Below, in pieces: positions 7,830-16,453 of a DNA stretch of 36,751 nucleotides (position 1 is the stretch's first letter; every line of letters begins with the position of its first letter). The stretch is taken from NCBI GenBank assembly GCA_005889535.1, contig VBHC01000142.1:4650-41400 (forward strand), given 5' to 3'. Source of the DNA: Chloroflexota bacterium (GTDB taxonomy: Bacteria > Chloroflexota > Dormibacteria > CF-121). Under the pieces are notes generated by a model, which saw only the letters and a list, made by a program, of their open reading frames with translations, did no database searches and had not been told where the DNA came from. A program made the position numbers and the translations under genes.

Positions 7830-8911
7830 GCGCGGGCACGCCTGCGTCGTGACCGCAGCACGGCTTCGGCCTGACGCGCGATCACCGCGTCTTCTCGTGC
7901 CTCGATCACCAGCGTTCTTGCGCCCAATCCCAGGGGCGCCAAACGCTGGACGACCGCCTCCCTGATCAGGGTCGAGTGCTCACCGATCCCACCGGTGAAG
8001 ACCAGGGCGTCCAGGCGCGGCAGCGTCGTGGCCGCCGCCGCGATGGCGGCCGCCGTTCGGCCCGTGAACATGTCGATGGCGAGCCGGGCCCGTCTGTTTC
8101 CCGTGCGGGCAGCCGCTTCGATCTCGCGCATGCCCGCAGCCCTGCCATAGACACCCGTGAGGCCCGAGTGATGGTCCAGCGCCGCTTCGAGCTCGCCCCA
8201 TCCCGCCCGCCTCGTTCGCAACATATATAGAAGGATGCCGGGGTCGATCGACCCCGATCGGGTGCCCATCATCAGCCCCTCCATCGGCGTCAACCCCATC
8301 GAGGTAGCGACAGATCGGCCCTTCAGCACCGCGGTCACGGAGCAGCCGCTCCCCAGATGCGCGACGACCAAGGCAAGGTCGACACCCGGCCGGCCGAGCA
8401 GTTGGGCCGCGCGTCCCGTCGACCACTCGACCGACAGGCCGTGGAAGCCGAACCGCCTGATGCCGTACTGACGGTGCCAGCGCCACGGCACGGGATAGAG
8501 AAACTGGTCAGGAGCGAGGCTGGCGTGAAAGGCCGTATCGAAGGCCGCCACCTGCGGGATTCGAGGCAGCCGTCTCTGGGCAGCGCGAATCCCGAGCGCG
8601 GCCACGTGATTGTGGAGGGGTGCGAACTCGGCGAGTGCCTCGATCCCCTTGAGCACCCGCCCGTCGACGCGAGTGGCCGATCGATACCGGCTACCGCCAT
8701 GGACGACCCGATGCCCAACGGCGTCGATATCCTGGCTCCCACCGACCTGCAACGTCCGCAGCAGGCCGCCGACCGTTCGGTCGAGACCATGCCGACGGGT
8801 GGCGTCAGCGCCAAGCGTCACCTCATCTTTCGCGATGGTGCGCAGATCGAGGGAGTCGATGATGCTGCCCTTGAGCGAGCTAGAGCCGGCGTTCAGGACG
8901 AGAACGCGCAA
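7826..8911 (-). CDS. ackA: acetate kinase
   Basis: The enzyme converts acetyl phosphate plus ADP to acetate plus ATP, the ATP-yielding step after phosphoketolase. Visible motifs are VLNAGSSSLKGS at the N-terminus, VGHRVVHGG, AAFDTAFH, the RFGFHGLS segment, HLGSGCSV, SMGLTPMEGLMMGTRSGSID and FTGGIGEHS. At 361 residues it is shorter than the usual ~400, mainly through compact loops and a short C-terminus, but the key motifs are kept. The start is TTG at 8911, placed directly after the phosphoketolase stop (TAG-TTG), so the genes are almost certainly co-transcribed and coupled. It ends by overlapping pepN by 4 bases on the opposite strand. Confidence 0.94.
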   Translation of the reverse strand: MRVLVLNAGSSSLKGSIIDSLDLRTIAKDEVTLGADATRRHGLDRTVGGLLRTLQVGGSQDIDAVGHRVVHGGSRYRSATRVDGRVLKGIEALAEFAPLHNHVAALGIRAAQRRLPRIPQVAAFDTAFHASLAPDQFLYPVPWRWHRQYGIRRFGFHGLSVEWSTGRAAQLLGRPGVDLALVVAHLGSGCSVTAVLKGRSVATSMGLTPMEGLMMGTRSGSIDPGILLYMLRTRRAGWGELEAALDHHSGLTGVYGRAAGMREIEAAARTGNRRARLAIDMFTGRTAAAIAAAATTLPRLDALVFTGGIGEHSTLIREAVVQRLAPLGLGARTLVIEAREDAVIARQAEAVLRSRRRRARA

Positions 8912-9880
8912 CTAGTACGGCCAGGTCCAGTCGCGCACGTCAGGTTCGTCCTCGCCGTGGTCGCGGGTGTACTGGCGGTGACGGAGACGCTCGTCCACCA
9001 TCCGCTGACGAATGTGTCCGGCACGCGAGCCTAGCCCGGGCACCCGATCGATCACGTCGATCACCAGGTGGAAGCGGTCGAGGTCGTTGAGCATCACCAT
9101 GTCGAACGGCGTGGTGGTCGTGCCCTCTTCCTTGTATCCGCGCACATGCATGTTGTTGTGATTGCGGCGCCGATAGCAGAGGCGGTGAATCAGCCATGGG
9201 TAGCCGTGGTAGGCAAAGATCACCGGCCGGCTGGTGGTGAAAAGGGCATCGAACTCGGCATCGGAAAGGCCGTGTGGATGCTCGCTCTGGGGCTGGAGCT
9301 TCATCAGGTCGACGACATTGACAACTCGCACCTTGAGTTCCGGAAGATGCTTCCTGATGAGGTCGGTGGCCGCCAGCGTCTCCAGCGTCGGGATATCGCC
9401 GGCGCAGGCCATCACGACGTCGGGCTCCTCGGTATCGTTGCTGGCCCAATCCCAGATCCCGATGCCCCGCGTGCAGTGCACGATCGCATCGTCCATGGAC
9501 AGGTAATTGAGGGACCGCTGCTTGCCGGCCACGATGACGTTGACGTACTGGCGGCTGCGCAGACAGTGGTCCGCGATCGAGAGCAGGCAATTCGTGTCCG
9601 GGGCAAGGTAGACGCGTACGACTTCGGCTTTCTTGTTCATCACGAGGTCGATGAAGCCCGGGTCCTGATGGGTGAAACCGTTGTGGTCCTGCCGCCAGAC
9701 GTGCGAGGTCAGCAGGTAGTTGAACGAGGCGATCGGCCGCCGCCAGGGAAGCCGGTTCGTGACCTCGAGCCACTTCGCGTGCTGGTTGAACATCGCGTCG
9801 ACGATGTGAATGAAGGCTTCGTAGCAGTTGAACAGGCCGTGCCGCCCGGTCAGCAGGTAGCCCTCCAGCCAGCCCTGGCA
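8912..9880 (-). CDS. xfp: phosphoketolase, C-terminal part (displaced frame)
   Basis: This stretch encodes the second half of Xfp: [49 protein letters not shown]-like [17 protein letters not shown], the ADHCLRS and [10 protein letters not shown] segments, [20 protein letters not shown], and the C-terminal [13 protein letters not shown] and GTTTTPFDM motifs. It lacks its own credible start and continues the upstream part after a 34-base gap in the conserved sequence. ORF callers may begin it at ATG 9925, but the residues encoded before CQGW are out-of-frame noise. It ends at 8912, directly next to ackA. Confidence 0.85.
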   Translation of the reverse strand, partial: CQGWLEGYLLTGRHGLFNCYEAFIHIVDAMFNQHAKWLEVTNRLPWRRPIASFNYLLTSHVWRQDHNGFTHQDPGFIDLVMNKKAEVVRVYLAPDTNCLLSIADHCLRSRQYVNVIVAGKQRSLNYLSMDDAIVHCTRGIGIWDWASNDTEEPDVVMACAGDIPTLETLAATDLIRKHLPELKVRVVNVVDLMKLQPQSEHPHGLSDAEFDALFTTSRPVIFAYHGYPWLIHRLCYRRRNHNNMHVRGYKEEGTTTTPFDMVMLNDLDRFHLVIDVIDRVPGLGSRAGHIRQRMVDERLRHRQYTRDHGEDEPDVRDWTWPY

Positions 9881-11259
9881 TCCGGGGCCAGGTGATCGTC
9901 GGTTGGCAAGACGTCGGCGAGCCAATCGCGATTGGTGACGTCGAAGACCGCGCTCAGCCGGTTCGAGGCGGTTTCATCCGGGCCCATCAGCCGGAAGTTG
10001 TGAGGGTTGTGGACGATCACGTCTCGGAGGAACGCCCCGAGCACCTTGGTCGCCTCATCGAATGTCGTCGCGGGCTTGTCGACCTTGACCGCATAGTCGC
10101 GGAAATCCGGCAGCCGCAGCTCCTGCAACAGCTCGCCACCATTGGCGTGCGGGTTGGCGCTCATCCGGCGCGGCCCCCTGGGCGCCAGCGCTGACAGCTC
10201 GCGGACGAGCGCGCCGTCGGTATCGAACAGCTCCTCTGGCCGGTAGCTTCGCAGCCACCGATCGAGGATCCGCAGATGCTCTGGCTTGGTCATGTTGTCA
10301 ATCGGTACCTGGTGCGCTCGCCAGGTACCCTCAACCGGCAAGCCGTCGACCTCCTTCGGCCCCGTCCAACCCTTTGGGGTCCGCATCACGATCATCGGCC
10401 ACCGCGGCCGTGCCGGCTTGCCGTGCTTGCGCCCCTTTCCCTGGATCTCCTCGATCTCGTCGAGCACCAGGTCGAGCAGCGCGGCCATCCGCTGATGCAT
10501 GTCCATCGGATCGTCGCCGGCGATGATGTAGGGGGCGTAGCCGTAGCCTTCGAGCAGCCGGCGGAGCTCGTCCTCCGGGATCCGCGCCAGAAGGGTTGGA
10601 TTCGCGATCTTGTAGCCATTCAGGTGGAGGATCGGCAGCACCGCCCCATCCGTCTGTGGGTTGAGGAACTTGTTCGAATGCCAGCTGGCGGCCAGCGGCC
10701 CCGTCTCCGCCTCGCCGTCGCCGATCACGCAAAAGACCTTGAGGTTCGGGTTGTCGAAGGCGGCGCCGTAGGCGTGGGTGAGGGCATAGCCGAGCTCACC
10801 GCCTTCGTGGATCGACCCTGGGGTCTCGGGCGCATCGTGGCTCGGGATGCCGCCGGGAAATGAAAACTGCCGAAACAGCTTCTGCAAACCGATCAGGTCC
10901 TGCGTCACGTCGGGATAGGTCTCCGTATACGTGCCTTCGAGATAGGCGTTCGCGACCATCGCCGGCCCGCCGTGGCCAGGGCCGCAGATGAAGATGGCGT
11001 CCAGGTCGCGGGATTTGATGACGCGGTTCAGATGGGCGTACAGGAAGTTGAGACCTGGGGTCGTCCCCCAGTGTCCCAGCAGGCGTGGCTTGATGTGCTT
11101 GACCTGGAGCGGCTCCCGTAACAGTGGATTCGCCAGCAGGTAGATCTGGCCGACCGAGAGATAGTTGGCCGCCCGCCAGTAGGCGTGCAGTTTCTTGAGC
11201 TCGGCCTCGCTCAGCGGCCCCTCAGCCACGGTGGCAGCCGGTTGCGGCTGGCTTTGCAC
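9850..11259 (-). CDS. xfp: phosphoketolase, N-terminal part (truncated by deletion/frameshift)
   Basis: Phosphoketolase splits xylulose-5-phosphate (and often fructose-6-phosphate) with phosphate into acetyl phosphate and an aldose phosphate, using thiamine diphosphate. This part has the family N-terminus ([20 protein letters not shown]), [18 protein letters not shown], the [11 protein letters not shown] segment, [10 protein letters not shown], the ThDP-binding [13 protein letters not shown] and [11 protein letters not shown]. True coding ends near 9882, at DHLAPD. Homologues then have about 11 conserved residues before CQGW; here they are missing and the frame shifts, so the ORF ends with spurious residues at 9850. 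With 34 bases restored the whole protein would be about 790 residues, the family norm. The start ATG 11259 fits the family N-terminus. Confidence 0.87.
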   Translation of the reverse strand: MQSQPQPAATVAEGPLSEAELKKLHAYWRAANYLSVGQIYLLANPLLREPLQVKHIKPRLLGHWGTTPGLNFLYAHLNRVIKSRDLDAIFICGPGHGGPAMVANAYLEGTYTETYPDVTQDLIGLQKLFRQFSFPGGIPSHDAPETPGSIHEGGELGYALTHAYGAAFDNPNLKVFCVIGDGEAETGPLAASWHSNKFLNPQTDGAVLPILHLNGYKIANPTLLARIPEDELRRLLEGYGYAPYIIAGDDPMDMHQRMAALLDLVLDEIEEIQGKGRKHGKPARPRWPMIVMRTPKGWTGPKEVDGLPVEGTWRAHQVPIDNMTKPEHLRILDRWLRSYRPEELFDTDGALVRELSALAPRGPRRMSANPHANGGELLQELRLPDFRDYAVKVDKPATTFDEATKVLGAFLRDVIVHNPHNFRLMGPDETASNRLSAVFDVTNRDWLADVLPTDDHLAPDARAGWRATC

Positions 11260-11376
11260 ATTTCAACGATACGTGACGCGGCCCGGTCACGGCGTGTTCC
11301 AAGCTGGACGCATTCTGCGAACGAGCGGACCTGTCGAAACGTTGTCCTGCCAACCAGACCCTAGACTGGCGCCGGG

Positions 11377-12342
11377 ATGAGGAAACCAACCGGCCCGATC
11401 CAGCACGTGGTGATCATCGTCAAGGAGAACCACACCTTCGACAACTACTTCGGCCGATTCCCCGGCGTCGACGGTGACCCCAACCTGGCGCCTGCCTCCG
11501 ACCCGCCGTCATCCGACCATCCGCACGAGCACGCGGCCTGGCTCAAGCGTGCCACCGGCGCCGCCAGAGAGCAATATGCGCAGGCAAACATTCCCAACTA
11601 CTGGCGCTATGCCCAGCGCTACACCCTGTGCGATCGGTACTTCACCGAAGTCGCCGGGCCTTCAACGCCGAACCACTTGATGCTGATCGCGGCCAACTCC
11701 CCGATCATCGACAACCCGCACTACCGCGACCCGATCAGAGACCAGCCACCGTTCGACATCGCCTCGCTTCCGGCGAAGCTGGCGAAGGCGGGACTCACCT
11801 GGCGAAACTACGGCGGTTACGCTCACGGGTACATCACGGCCCTCAAAGGCAGCAAGAACAACCTCAGCGCGGACCGTTTTGCGAAGGATGCGGCGGCCGG
11901 CAAACTGCCGGCGGTGTCCTGGGTCTATGGGCCCACCGGGCTGAGCGAACATCCGGTCGAACCCGTCAAGGCCGGCCAGAGGTGGACGGCCGATCAGGTG
12001 GATGCCGTCGTCAAGGGCGGGCTGTGGGCCAATACGGTCATCTTCATCACCTGGGACGACTGGGGCGGCTGGTACGACCACGTCACGCCGCCGCTGGTGG
12101 AGAAGTGGACCGACGGCACGCAATTCCGCTATGGCTCGCGGGTCGGCTGCCTGGTGCTCAGCCCGTACGCCAGGACCGGCTACATCTCGCATACCCAGCA
12201 TTCACACGTCAGTCTGGTCAAGTTCTGCGAGAAAACATTCGGACTCCAGCCCATCAACGCGCGCGACAGGGCCGCCGATGACATGTCCGACTGCTTCGAT
12301 TTCCGGCAGAAACCCCTGTCGCCGCCGCCTCCTGCCATTTAG
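11377..12342 (+). CDS. phosphoesterase of the acid phosphatase / phospholipase C family
   Basis: This 321-residue protein of the alkaline-phosphatase superfamily begins with the family signature HVVIIVKENHTFDNYFG and has TEVAGPSTPNHL, ITWDDWGGWYDHV (metal ligands) and LVLSPYARTGYISHTQHSH, typical of PF04185-type phosphoesterases. These hydrolyse phosphate mono- or diesters, including phospholipids in some relatives. Unlike many relatives it has no signal peptide at this start, so export is unclear. The start ATG 11377 lies 9 bases after a TAGACT hexamer. It is divergent from phosphoketolase. The substrate is not assignable. Confidence 0.88.
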   Translation: MRKPTGPIQHVVIIVKENHTFDNYFGRFPGVDGDPNLAPASDPPSSDHPHEHAAWLKRATGAAREQYAQANIPNYWRYAQRYTLCDRYFTEVAGPSTPNHLMLIAANSPIIDNPHYRDPIRDQPPFDIASLPAKLAKAGLTWRNYGGYAHGYITALKGSKNNLSADRFAKDAAAGKLPAVSWVYGPTGLSEHPVEPVKAGQRWTADQVDAVVKGGLWANTVIFITWDDWGGWYDHVTPPLVEKWTDGTQFRYGSRVGCLVLSPYARTGYISHTQHSHVSLVKFCEKTFGLQPINARDRAADDMSDCFDFRQKPLSPPPPAI

Positions 12343-12440
12343 CCGGGAACGGGCTTCACCCGCCGCACGGGGTGGGAGCGTCTGAAGGATTGGACGGCAC
12401 AGAGCCGCCCTATTCAACGGACTCATAGGAGGAACTCGCA

Positions 12441-13196
12441 ATGTCTTCGATCTCCCGCCCGCAACGTCGATTGAAACTCGCCACGTTCGCGGCTGTTGGA
12501 GCCGCGGCAGGTGCCCTGGCCCTGAGCAGCGCGATCCAGGCGTCCGCCGATGACCTGGGCCCGTTCACCTGTACCAACAGGGCCGGCGGGGTAGCCGGCG
12601 CATCGGGCACGGTGTCGGACATCCGAATCGCCCACCACGACGGTTATGACCGGCTGGTGATCGGGTTCGCCACCTCCAATTCCATGCCGCAATACGAGCT
12701 GGGCCGGCAGGCTACGTCCACGTTTGTCCGTGACGCCAGCGGTCAGCCCGTCACGCTGGAAGGCTCCGCCGGCATCCGCGCCGTGCTCCGCAACAGCGAT
12801 GTCGTGAGCGGCGCCCCGAGCGACCTCAAGCCCCGGTTGCCGGAAATTCGTGAAGCTGCCAACATCGGCAACTTCGAACGGGTGGTCAGCTATGGGATCG
12901 GTCTCAAGACGGCTGCCTGCTTCCGCGTCCTCGAACTCAGTGGGCCCACGCGCCTCGTGATCGACGTCCAGACGCCACCGGATGCTGCCGCGTCGGCGGT
13001 CCCGGCCGCCACGACCCAGCCGGCTCCGTCGAGTGACCCCACGGCCAGCGCGCTTCCCTCGGACCTCGCCGCCACCGGCCACCCGGCCTCTGCGGGCCGG
13101 CCAGCCGGCATGCCAATCGCGCCGATCCTGCTGGGACTGCTCGCGGTGACGGCGGGGCTCACCATCGCCGGCCTGCGACGCTACGCCAGGAAATGA
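12441..13196 (+). CDS. exported AMIN-like domain protein with LAxTG-type C-terminal anchor
   Basis: This 251-residue protein has a signal peptide (about 1-37, basic start then an Ala-rich core ending QASA). One AMIN-like domain follows (about 40-178), with GYDRLVIGF, STFVRDASGQPVTL, FERVVSYGIGL and CFRVLELSGPTRLVIDV. Two cysteines, in FTCTN and ACFRV, could form a disulfide. A Pro/Ala/Ser-rich linker leads to LAATG (about residue 209), a hydrophobic span and a basic RRYARK tail, the layout of class E sortase substrates or of a simple tail anchor. A strong AGGAGG lies about 8 bases before the ATG. The same domain occurs twice in the membrane protein encoded two genes downstream. The ligand is unknown; AMIN domains usually bind envelope polymers. 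Confidence 0.82.
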   Translation: MSSISRPQRRLKLATFAAVGAAAGALALSSAIQASADDLGPFTCTNRAGGVAGASGTVSDIRIAHHDGYDRLVIGFATSNSMPQYELGRQATSTFVRDASGQPVTLEGSAGIRAVLRNSDVVSGAPSDLKPRLPEIREAANIGNFERVVSYGIGLKTAACFRVLELSGPTRLVIDVQTPPDAAASAVPAATTQPAPSSDPTASALPSDLAATGHPASAGRPAGMPIAPILLGLLAVTAGLTIAGLRRYARK

Positions 13197-13224
13197 CTCT
13201 CTCCCCCCTCTTCCCCGCCACTTG

Positions 13225-13246
13225 CCTCCCCCGCTCGCGGGGGAGG
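13225..13246. terminator. GC-rich hairpin between AMIN-like gene and ECF sigma gene
   Basis: The arms CCTCCCCCGC (13225-13234) and GCGGGGGAGG (13237-13246) are a perfect 10-base inverted repeat around a 2-base centre. There is no T-run, so it may be a non-canonical terminator or a dispersed REP-like palindrome; the flanking GGGCAGGGTGGGGG is reminiscent of such elements. It sits 29 bases after the AMIN-like stop. Confidence 0.5.
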
Positions 13247-13308
13247 GCAGGGTGGGGGCTTCGAAAACTTCACCCGTTCATGGGGGTGCCAGCGTCTATA
13301 CGATTGGC

Positions 13309-13845
13309 ATGCTCATGGATCCGGCGCTCGGACGCGTCATCGAGCGGTGTCGCGACGGCGATAGGGACGCATTCGAGGAGGTGGTCGACCGATACGGCCT
13401 CCAGCTCCTGAGGACGGCCCGTTTGATCCTTCGCGACCAGGCGCTGGCTGAGGACGCCGTCCAGGAAACCTTCCTGCGGGCCTGGCAGCGGATGGGCAGC
13501 CTGCGGGACGAAGACCCGGGCCCCTGGCTCAATCGGATTGCCATGAATGAGAGCATCTCGGCGTACCGGCGGCGGCATCGGTTTCAGGCGCTCACGGAGC
13601 GGTTCGGCCGCTTCGGCGGCGGCCAGCACGAGGTCTCCAGCGAGCAGCGCCTCGACCTGGCCCATGCGCTCGACCGGTTGACCACGGAGCAGCGGGCCGC
13701 GGTCGCCCTGCATTATTACCAGGACCTCAGCGTCGAGGACACGGCAAAGGCGCTTCGGGTCCCGGTGGACACGATGAAGTCCCGGCTGAAGACGGCCCTC
13801 CGCCGCCTCCGCGACCTCACCGGGTCCGAGGAGATCCCCGCATGA
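13309..13845 (+). CDS. ECF-family RNA polymerase sigma factor
   Basis: The 178-residue protein has sigma region 2 (about 15-85: FEEVVDRYGLQLLRTARLIL, AEDAVQETFLRAWQRM, WLNRIAMNESISAYRRR) and region 4 (about 115-172: LTTEQRAAVALHYYQDLSVEDTA, then VPVDTMKSRLKTALRRL). There is no region 3, so it is a group 4 (ECF) sigma factor. The start ATG 13309 follows TATACG (13297-13302) by 6 bases, suggesting a leaderless message; ATG 13315 is an alternative, and the frame stays open to 13222 through the hairpin region, which is unlikely to be coding. Its TGA overlaps the next ATG (ATGA at 13842-13845), the usual coupling of an ECF factor to its anti-sigma factor. Confidence 0.92.
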   Translation: MLMDPALGRVIERCRDGDRDAFEEVVDRYGLQLLRTARLILRDQALAEDAVQETFLRAWQRMGSLRDEDPGPWLNRIAMNESISAYRRRHRFQALTERFGRFGGGQHEVSSEQRLDLAHALDRLTTEQRAAVALHYYQDLSVEDTAKALRVPVDTMKSRLKTALRRLRDLTGSEEIPA

Positions 13846-15044
13846 GCGACAAGTTCGAGAACGATCTCCGCGACCATCTTCACAAGGAAGCCGAGGAAAT
13901 TCGCGAATTTCCACGCCAGCTGCGCGGCCGCATCCGGGAAGGCATCACACCCCGGACTCGCGCCCGGATGGCGCCGCAGCTCGCTCTGGCCGGGGCGTTG
14001 GTCCTCGTCGCATTCGCCGTGCTCGCCGTCCGCAGTCCGCAGGTGATCCTCAACGACGTGCGGTCGACGGTCACGCAGATCTTTACGACGCAATCCCCAT
14101 CCCCTTCCCCCACCCCACAGCCCTTCATCTGCAGCGACCGCTCGGGCGGCACGACCGGCCTCTCCGGCCAATTGACTGGAATCCGGGTGGCCCACCATGG
14201 CGAAGCACCCGGATTTGACCGGATGGTGTTCGACTTCGCCGGCGGCATCCCGTCGTACGACCTCACGCGCCAGGAATCCAGCGTCTTCGTCAGGGACGCG
14301 AGTGGCCAGCAGGTCACGCTCGCCGGCAGCGCCGGCGTCAAGCTCGTCTTTCGCGACGCCGACGTCCAGGGCGTCGCGGATCAGAAGTTCGATCTGCCGG
14401 CGGTGCGTGAGATCGTGCAGCTCGGCAACTTCGAGCGGGTTCTCAGTTACGGTATCGGGCTGACCTCATCGCAATGCATCCGGGTGCTCGAGCTGACCGG
14501 CCCGTCTCGGCTGGTTGTCGATGTCATCACCGCGCCTACGGCGTCCGCGACGGCGGCGCCCACGCCGCTGCCAACCCTCCCATCCGCCACCGACCTCACC
14601 CCATTCAGCTGCCAGGATCATGGCGGCGGCTCGGACACCGGCCCGGCGATGCGACTGACTGCCGTGCGGGTGGCGCATCAGCCGGCCGGTTACGACCGCA
14701 TCGTCTTCGAGTTCGCCCCACAGCCGGGCTCGACCGCGCATGTGCCCACCTATACGGTCTCGCGCCAGGCCTCGAGCAAATTCGTCAAAGATCCGAGTGG
14801 CCTCGATGTGACTCTGAAGGGGTCGAGCGGGGTCCGGATTGTCTTCCATGGGGCCAGCGGCGCCGACAGCTACACGGGCAGCCGCGATCTGACGCCCGGC
14901 CTTCCCGTCGTGCAGGAGGTTGAACAACTTGGGGACTTCGAAGCAGTGCTGAGCTGGGGCACCGGCCTGTCGCGGCCGTCGTGCATCCGGACGCTGGAGC
15001 TGAGCAACCCGACTCGGCTCGTCATCGACGTGCAGACACCGTAG
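13842..15044 (+). CDS. putative membrane anti-sigma factor with two extracytoplasmic AMIN-like domains
   Basis: This 400-residue protein is coupled to the sigma gene. Residues 1-44 are a charged cytoplasmic segment (FENDLRDHLHKEAEEIREFP) with no zinc-type HxxxCxxC motif. One membrane span follows (about 45-63: LALAGALVLVAFAVLAV), then a Pro/Ser linker (SPSPTPQP). Two tandem AMIN-like domains cover about 92-210 and 232-400. Each repeats the neighbour's plan: xCxDxxGG, FDRMVFDF or YDRIVFEF, FVRDASGQQVTL or FVKDPSGLDVTL, FERVLSYGIGL or FEAVLSWGTGL, then C-I-R-x-LEL and LVxDV, with a cysteine near each end. The arrangement suggests an envelope sensor that holds the sigma factor. The anti-sigma role is inferred from position and topology, not from a recognised domain. 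Confidence 0.78.
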   Translation: MSDKFENDLRDHLHKEAEEIREFPRQLRGRIREGITPRTRARMAPQLALAGALVLVAFAVLAVRSPQVILNDVRSTVTQIFTTQSPSPSPTPQPFICSDRSGGTTGLSGQLTGIRVAHHGEAPGFDRMVFDFAGGIPSYDLTRQESSVFVRDASGQQVTLAGSAGVKLVFRDADVQGVADQKFDLPAVREIVQLGNFERVLSYGIGLTSSQCIRVLELTGPSRLVVDVITAPTASATAAPTPLPTLPSATDLTPFSCQDHGGGSDTGPAMRLTAVRVAHQPAGYDRIVFEFAPQPGSTAHVPTYTVSRQASSKFVKDPSGLDVTLKGSSGVRIVFHGASGADSYTGSRDLTPGLPVVQEVEQLGDFEAVLSWGTGLSRPSCIRTLELSNPTRLVIDVQTP

Positions 15045-15107
15045 CCCTCGGCCGCTGCAACCGGTAGGATGGCGGGAACTAACCGTTATGAGTTGGGAGG
15101 ATTGCTG

Positions 15108-15626
15108 ATGAGTGCTACCGATGAGGTCCTGAAGAACAACGAGGCGTACGCCCGGCAATTCAATGCGGGGAGCTTGCCGATGCCGCCGGCCAAGAAGCTG
15201 TTCGTGCTCGCCTGCATGGACGCGCGGCTCCAGGTCAGCAAGATCCTTGGGCTCAAGGAGGGCGACGCGCATGTCTTCCGGAATGCCGGTGGCGTTGCCA
15301 CCATGGACGCGATTCGCTCGCTGACCATCTCGCAGCGGCTGCTGGGCACCGAAGAGGTGATCCTCATCCACCACACCGATTGCGGCATGCTGACCTTCAA
15401 GGACGACGACCTTCGGGCCAAGATCGAAGACGAGACCGGCATCCGCCCGGTGTTCGCCTTTGACGCGTTCAACAACCTGGAGAAAGACCTCCGGTCGTCG
15501 GTCGGGCGGATCAAGTCAAGCCCCTCCGTCCCGCGTAAGGACAAGATCCGGGGCTTCATCTACGACGTGAAGTCAGGCCGCCTGAACGAGGTCGGCGTGG
15601 AGGCCGCGACCGCCAGCAAGCGCTAG
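15108..15626 (+). CDS. beta-class carbonic anhydrase
   Basis: This 172-residue zinc enzyme interconverts CO2 and bicarbonate. Zinc ligands lie in ACMDARL (Cys, with the Asp-Arg dyad) and HHTDCGM (His and Cys). FRNAGGVATMDAIRSLTISQ and LGTEEVILIHHTDCG match the small mycobacterial-type beta enzymes (Rv1284-like) over their full length, including the C-terminal RGFIYDVKSGRLNEV. The start ATG 15108 is preceded by GGAGGA with 6-base spacing; the frame opens earlier at 15069, but that N-terminus is not conserved. A TAGGAT at 15064-15069 could be its -10. The gene is monocistronic by layout. Confidence 0.93.
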   Translation: MSATDEVLKNNEAYARQFNAGSLPMPPAKKLFVLACMDARLQVSKILGLKEGDAHVFRNAGGVATMDAIRSLTISQRLLGTEEVILIHHTDCGMLTFKDDDLRAKIEDETGIRPVFAFDAFNNLEKDLRSSVGRIKSSPSVPRKDKIRGFIYDVKSGRLNEVGVEAATASKR

Positions 15627-15648
15627 TCGCGCAAATTCCCTCGGTCGG

Positions 15649-16419
15649 CTACTGACAGTTCGTGGTCATGCTGTTCAGCTGCCAGCCCATGGGAAAGCCG
15701 TGCCACTCGAGGGTCGCCTCGCCGGTGCACGACTTTCCCCCGACAGTGGCATAGGTAACTGGGTACGTGACGGACCCGCCGCTCCATCGCGCGGGTCCAT
15801 GCCTGAAATTAGCGATCGGTCCGCCGGGCAGCTGGCCCTGGACCGCCGCGTTCTCCAGAACGATAGGCGGGCACCCGAAGTAGGCGAAGGCGAAACAGCT
15901 CACGGCAAACAGAACCAGCACGCCCAGCAGGATGGCCACGCGCCGGCGGCGCGCCTCTGCCGTGAGCCCGACTCCAACCACAGCCCGGGCTGGCACCACC
16001 AGGGTGTGCGCGACGTGGTCGCCGATCCGCTGCCGGTACCGCGAGAAGCGAGCGACGAGTACCCCCAGGAGATAGAAACCGGGGAACGAATCGATGACGC
16101 GAAACACATTGCGAATCAGCACGGCCCGCCAGCCCGCCGGCCGACCGCTCAGGTCAGTGACCTTGATGCCAACGAGAGCCTGCCCGATGGTGTCTCCGAA
16201 GGCATCGACGGTCGTTGTGCTGGTCAAGGACGAATAGCCACCAGTCGCCGATGGATCCACGATGGCATTCGTTATCCGGACGCTGCCGAACACGCCATTG
16301 ACGACCGCCTGAATGACCGACACCACAAAGAGGTCGACAATGATCGCGAGCGTGCGCGACCAGAGGCTGGCGGTTTCGATAGTCATCGGCGGCGCCTGCG
16401 GCGAAACGGCGGCGCTCAC
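15649..16419 (-). CDS. RDD-family membrane protein
   Basis: This 256-residue protein has an N-terminal RDD domain: WSRTLAIIVDLFVVSVIQAVV (first span, with the Arg and Asp of the name), GQALVGIKVTDLSGRPAGWR, then RNVFRVIDSFPGFYLLGVLV and RQRIGDHVAHTLVV. After a third hydrophobic stretch (RRRVAILLGVLVLFAVSCFAFAYF, quoted in part) a small extracytoplasmic C-terminal region contains three cysteines (FGCPP, KSCTGE, TNCQ), possibly disulfide-linked. RDD proteins are poorly characterised; some act in ion exchange or as transport accessories. The GTG start at 16419 follows a TAGAGT hexamer (16427-16432) by 7 bases and is divergent from the MurI-like gene. Confidence 0.82.
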   Translation of the reverse strand: MSAAVSPQAPPMTIETASLWSRTLAIIVDLFVVSVIQAVVNGVFGSVRITNAIVDPSATGGYSSLTSTTTVDAFGDTIGQALVGIKVTDLSGRPAGWRAVLIRNVFRVIDSFPGFYLLGVLVARFSRYRQRIGDHVAHTLVVPARAVVGVGLTAEARRRRVAILLGVLVLFAVSCFAFAYFGCPPIVLENAAVQGQLPGGPIANFRHGPARWSGGSVTYPVTYATVGGKSCTGEATLEWHGFPMGWQLNSMTTNCQ

Positions 16420-16453
16420 GGTGGCTACTCTATCCTCCCGTAAGCTTCCGGAC

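Noticed and set aside
13222-13308. N-terminal extension of the ECF sigma factor from 13222
   Set aside because: It would translate the GC-rich palindrome; the TATACG hexamer 6 bases before ATG 13309 and the normal ECF length favour the later start.
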